Shown here one piece after another: positions 61,051-64,000 of a stretch of 64,000 nucleotides of DNA (its first letter is position 1; each line of letters opens with the position of its first letter). The stretch comes from UBA6522 sp965204155 (GTDB taxonomy: Bacteria; Pseudomonadota; Gammaproteobacteria; Steroidobacterales; Rariloculaceae), in contig OZ241971.1 of NCBI GenBank assembly GCA_965204155.1, forward strand, positions 4,526,001 through 4,590,000, in the 5' to 3' direction. Under the pieces are notes generated by a model. The model saw nothing but the letters and a program-made list of their open reading frames with translations, made no database searches and was not told where the DNA came from. Made by a program: the position numbers and the translations under genes.

Positions 61051-61820
61051 CGATCAAAATTCCTGAGTTCAACGATGTTTGAGTCTTGTGGATGGCTATT
61101 GGCGATGCCGGGCGGCCTGTAGCGCCCGGCCAGTTCGAACCGCGTTCCAGGATGAAAAAGGCGCGCGAAGCTGACCGGTCTGGCGCTCACCCAGGTTCGC
61201 CGCGTGACCACCAGGCAGGGTTCCTTCGCCCTCATCTTCAGGAGTCGCCTGATGCGCGCGCCGGGCATTTTTGCCCGCACCACATGTTCGGCTTCCTGCA
61301 GCGGAGCGATCAGGCTCAGGTAAGCGCTCGGCGTGACGTTCTGAAAATCCTGATCGAGAAAATCGTTTGCAAAATCGATAGTTACATACCGGTCTTCAAC
61401 TTGAATCGGAATGTCGTTCTCAAAATGCACCAGAAATACATGGTTGACTCTCGACCCGGCAGAAACATGAAGCAGGTCCGCAATGTCCGGCGCTACGGGG
61501 CGCGACTCCAGGTCGATCACGGAAGCACGGTGTTCGTGTCCCCGCATCTGGATTTCGTCGGCGATGTTGCGCACTTCGAGCAGATGCGACGCTGCCTTCA
61601 GATCCGCCACGAATGTACCTACACCGGCCACGCGCTCGACGTAGCCCTCGTCGGTCAGTTCCCGCAATGCCCGATTTGCCGTCATGCGCGACACGCCGGT
61701 GGAGCCGACCAGTTCGTGTTCCGACGGCACGCGGTCCAGCGGCCGCAGATCTCCGCTTGAGATTCGGGAAATGATCTGCTCCTTGAGTTGCTGGTAGCGT
61801 GGCTTTGGAGTCGAAGTCAT
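61047..61820 (-). CDS. GntR-family regulator, HutC subfamily
   Basis: A 257-residue regulator: winged HTH at residues about 10-75 (LRPLDRVPSEHELVGSTGVS, RMTANRALRELTDEGYVERV) and a UTRA ligand-binding domain with FLVHFENDIPIQVEDRYV and PSAYLSLIAPLQEAEH. The sequence is close to histidine-utilisation repressors (HutC), which sense urocanate, but no hut genes lie nearby. It is translationally coupled to a DUF6152-like gene instead, which is unusual. Confidence 0.88.
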   Translation of the reverse strand: MTSTPKPRYQQLKEQIISRISSGDLRPLDRVPSEHELVGSTGVSRMTANRALRELTDEGYVERVAGVGTFVADLKAASHLLEVRNIADEIQMRGHEHRASVIDLESRPVAPDIADLLHVSAGSRVNHVFLVHFENDIPIQVEDRYVTIDFANDFLDQDFQNVTPSAYLSLIAPLQEAEHVVRAKMPGARIRRLLKMRAKEPCLVVTRRTWVSARPVSFARLFHPGTRFELAGRYRPPGIANSHPQDSNIVELRNFDR

Positions 61821-61878
61821 GTGGGAATAGCCGCATCCTTAAGCGTTGGCCGCCGTCATTCGGCCGGCCGCAAGAGGT

Positions 61879-61888
61879 TGTCTATACA
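61879..61888. promoter_or_regulatory. Candidate HutC-type operator
   Basis: TGTCTATACA, a near-palindrome close to the TGTATATACA-like sites bound by HutC-type regulators, lies 59 bases upstream of the regulator start and is probably autoregulatory. Confidence 0.4.
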
Positions 61889-62018
61889 GGTTATTCCATG
61901 CCGGTGTTGTTTTCAATTCGCAGCCTGCGAACGGTATCGCGCGACACCGGTATTCGTGCCTTGCTTGGACGAAGAAATTGCCCTGTGCTAACCTGCCGCC
62001 AGTCAAGACTGACGGCGT

Positions 62019-62561
62019 ATGGACATGCGAATTGCCATTGGCGTTAGCGCCGTTTCCGTAATTCTTCTATCGTTGCCCGCCCTGGGGCAGCAATGGTTTG
62101 ACTACGTCAATCCCGAATACCGTTTCCGGGTGAACTTCCCGGGCGAACCCACCGTTGAAGACGCGGTCTATGCAAGCGCGGACGGCTCAAGCCTGGCCGC
62201 ACGTGCGTTTTCCACCGAACAGGGTGCGGGCACCTATCGCGTCGTCGTCGTGCGGTTTCCAACCGAGGTCGCCGATGTCGCAGGCGAGTTCGATCATGCG
62301 GCGGAGCCGTTTCGCCAAAGAGGCGAGGTGGTGTTTGACCAGGCCGGCGAGTATGAGGACATCAGTGCCTACGAAATCAACGTGATCGGTCCCGACGGGC
62401 GCCAGATTTACGTGTCATTGGTCTATCACGACCAACACTTGTACATCGCCGAAGGCAGCGTCGGCGCCGAGGCGTTTCCCCCGATTCAATTCCAGCAATC
62501 GATGTGGATTACTGATGCAACGGGAGCCCCGATAGGCGGGGGGCGCCGCCTGGGAAACTGA
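62019..62561 (+). CDS. Exported hypothetical protein
   Basis: A 180-residue protein with a signal peptide ending near A-L-G-Q. A YRFRVNFPGEPTVED strand after it resembles the start of PsbP/LpqN-like domains. VVVVRFPTEVADVAGEF and IYVSLVYHDQHLYIAEGS follow, and a Gly/Arg tail closes it. No family firmly recognised. ATG at 62019 or 62025. Divergent from the HutC regulator and convergent with a short DUF6152-like gene. Confidence 0.7.
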   Translation: MDMRIAIGVSAVSVILLSLPALGQQWFDYVNPEYRFRVNFPGEPTVEDAVYASADGSSLAARAFSTEQGAGTYRVVVVRFPTEVADVAGEFDHAAEPFRQRGEVVFDQAGEYEDISAYEINVIGPDGRQIYVSLVYHDQHLYIAEGSVGAEAFPPIQFQQSMWITDATGAPIGGGRRLGN

Positions 62562-62572
62562 GCGCGTGAGCG

Positions 62573-62587
62573 CGGCCCGGGGGGCCG
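62573..62587. terminator. GC-rich hairpin between convergent genes
   Basis: CGGCCC and GGGCCG form a 6-bp stem around GGG just after the stop at 62561 and before the converging stop at 62620. No T-run, so weak as an intrinsic terminator. Confidence 0.3.
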
Positions 62588-62619
62588 GACCGCGGCCGGG
62601 AACTCTCCTTCTCCAGCGT

Positions 62620-62985
62620 TCAGTCGTAGTGAAATTCCGATTGGTCCGCAAACGTCACTGTTCGTAGAACGCCGCCCCGACCGACCTTGAGAGGCCTCCC
62701 TGTCACCGAGATGACATCGCCGGGCTTTGGGCTGCCCTCCGGCCAACCCTGCTGAAGGAGCAGGAACGGAGCGCCTCCTTCGAACACCCAGTTGCTGGTC
62801 TCTCCATCCTCATCCTCCACGGTCATGTAAATGAAGATGTGCGGATTGGTCCATTGCAGCGCCTCCACTGTGCCCACAATGGTGACCTCGTCGGGTGCGT
62901 ACATTGCGTGGCTGTGGTGCGCCCATGACGGCATGGCGAGCATCAGCATCGAAACTACCGCAAGAAACAGTGATCTGGTATCCAT
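62620..62985 (-). CDS. DUF6152-like exported protein, short form (copy 7)
   Basis: A 121-residue protein, the most compact copy. Signal peptide ends P-S-W-A, leaving HHSHAMYAPD. Then TIVGTVEALQWTNPHIF, SNWVFEGGAPFLLLQQGW and SPKPGDVISVTGRPLK. ATG at 62985. It lies downstream of a long copy on the same strand (123 bp between), possibly one transcript. Confidence 0.85.
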   Translation of the reverse strand: MDTRSLFLAVVSMLMLAMPSWAHHSHAMYAPDEVTIVGTVEALQWTNPHIFIYMTVEDEDGETSNWVFEGGAPFLLLQQGWPEGSPKPGDVISVTGRPLKVGRGGVLRTVTFADQSEFHYD

Positions 62986-63108
62986 ATTCAATTGGTATCA
63001 ACCCCTCCCGATTTCGAAGCTACCGTCTCCGGCAAAACTTCAGACTGCCAACTTCCCCCTCGAACGCGAGCGCGGCACAGTGCTCCCGTCTCACTGACGC
63101 TGTCCGGG

Positions 63109-64000
63109 TCAACAGTCAAGATCATAGCGCCCTATCGTATCGCCGAGCGCGAGCCAGTTACCCGAAAGTATTGCGGGCTCGGTGAACGTTTCGGGGTCGA
63201 TCATCTCGATCCGGAACGCCAGGCCGCTCTGATCGTCGCTGAGCGAGAACCGCTCGATGACCTTCAACTCATCGCTCAGCGGAGTCCCCCGGTTGTCTAG
63301 CCAGGGCCAGTTGATCCGCGTGGTTTCGACGACAAGGTCATCGCCCTCCCAGCGGCCGATGGAATAGCCCAGGTGAGAATATTCCGCATCGGCGGGTACT
63401 TCATCCCGATCCATGTGGACAGTGCGGACGAGGTCATAATACTCCGTTCGCACCCGGATTATCGGACCCTCATCCACAAATTCCAGGGGATTCTGCGTGA
63501 GCATCATGGCGGGCATGCCCGGGGCCTCGCAACGTACCGCGTAATTGTCCAGGTCGTCCCATGAATCCCGGGCCTCGATAGCCTGCCCGGTAAGCGGCAG
63601 GTTGTTGGTCTGGGTAACCGCGCGTGCGACATCCTCCTGGGCAACAGTCCAGACCCTGAAGAAACCCAGGTTTTCCGACGCAGCGTCCTGAATTCTCGGA
63701 GCGTCCTCAAATGTCGAAAACAAACCGGCCCAGAGCGTCAACTCGCGCCCGTCCGGCAACTGCATTCTGTCCACGATCATCCGATGATCGGTGAGGTTCG
63801 ACTTGCGGCCGACGACCCGGACCGTCTCGCCAAGCGGAATCAGATCGCGCGTAACGCCCCCTCGCTGAAGATTGAATACCGAGTGCGCCTCCATGCGCCA
63901 GACGGCTTCCTCTCCGGCCTCATCAACAACCCGCAACTGAAAGGTGACGTGAGGATTCCGCCAGTTAACCCCCAGGAGTTCGCCTACCAGGACGATTGGA
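63109..64000 (-). CDS. DUF6152-like protein, long two-domain form (copy 8, cut by window edge)
   Basis: The visible 297 codons begin within the N-terminal domain (LVGELLGVNWRNPHVTFQLR), so the signal peptide is beyond base 64000. An internal ATG at 63936 is not the true start. Then LIPLGETVRVVGRKS, a MQLPDGRELTLW segment and the partner domain: YAVRCEAPGMPAMM, VRTVHMDRDEVP, HLGYSIGRWEGDDLVVETTRINWP, VIERFSLSDDQ and terminal YDLDC. Closest in layout to copies 4 and 5. Confidence 0.85.
   Translation of the reverse strand, partial: PIVLVGELLGVNWRNPHVTFQLRVVDEAGEEAVWRMEAHSVFNLQRGGVTRDLIPLGETVRVVGRKSNLTDHRMIVDRMQLPDGRELTLWAGLFSTFEDAPRIQDAASENLGFFRVWTVAQEDVARAVTQTNNLPLTGQAIEARDSWDDLDNYAVRCEAPGMPAMMLTQNPLEFVDEGPIIRVRTEYYDLVRTVHMDRDEVPADAEYSHLGYSIGRWEGDDLVVETTRINWPWLDNRGTPLSDELKVIERFSLSDDQSGLAFRIEMIDPETFTEPAILSGNWLALGDTIGRYDLDC

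Noticed and set aside
1..64000. CRISPR arrays, rRNA genes, insertion sequences, prophage structural genes
   Set aside because: None recognised; the only short tandem repeat (58346-58420) lacks spacers and the element-like region at 38-42 kb holds no transposase.

Overview
The window looks like chromosome from a GC-rich gammaproteobacterium, probably an uncultured marine or host-associated lineage. The placement rests on housekeeping genes typical of that class: the divergent ppsR/ppsA pair, orn, rsgA, a HIT protein, the dnaX-ybaB-recR cluster, a tail-specific protease (prc), a DUF1249/YqiB protein and a YceH protein. No phylogeny could be run.

Layout. 1-6.4 kb: a sulfatase running off the left edge, UspA, a YeiH-type putative sulfate exporter and a small membrane protein on the minus strand; then a second sulfatase, a DUF6152-like protein and a seven-repeat FG-GAP lipoprotein on the plus strand. 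6.7-19.4 kb: YceH, then a dense block of exported proteins. A minus-strand operon encodes a beta-propeller, an aryl-sulfotransferase and three very tightly coupled small exported proteins; it is followed by another propeller, YceI, a LysR regulator with a DUF6152-like protein, an amidohydrolase and a further DUF6152-like protein. 19.5-26.4 kb: a third sulfatase, a cytochrome c/propeller fusion, lipoproteins and Prc. 26.5-35.5 kb: the conserved core listed above, ending in tRNA-Ser(GGA). 35.5-42.1 kb: a propeller followed by mobile-type remnants: HipBA, a truncated Phd-ParB fusion, two fragments of a retropepsin-like gene, a broken DUF4415 antitoxin gene and an ImmA-like protease with a membrane partner. 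42.2-58.3 kb: metabolic accessory genes (amidohydrolase, APC permease, MBL hydrolase with EF-hands, M24 peptidase, CMP-KDO-synthetase-like protein, ureohydrolase, ADP-ribosylglycohydrolase lipoprotein, esterase, thermonuclease, ERG4/ERG24 sterol reductase, VOC proteins, arylamine N-acetyltransferase, PepSY proteins). 58.5-64 kb: an MFS transporter, a GntR/HutC regulator coupled to a DUF6152-like gene, and two more DUF6152-like genes, the last cut by the right edge.

The most striking feature is the DUF6152-like family: eight copies in 64 kb. Four are short single-domain proteins and four carry a C-terminal domain. The same C-terminal domain is also encoded alone by two genes that sit in a translationally coupled operon with a short copy. 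In six of the seven copies with a visible N-terminus, the predicted signal-peptidase site leaves His-His at the mature N-terminus, and all eight contain an Asn-Pro-His motif. This suggests a two-part periplasmic (possibly metal-binding) system working beside sulfatases, a sulfotransferase, propellers and amidohydrolases. Its function is unknown; the metal idea and the link to sulfated or aromatic compounds are inference.
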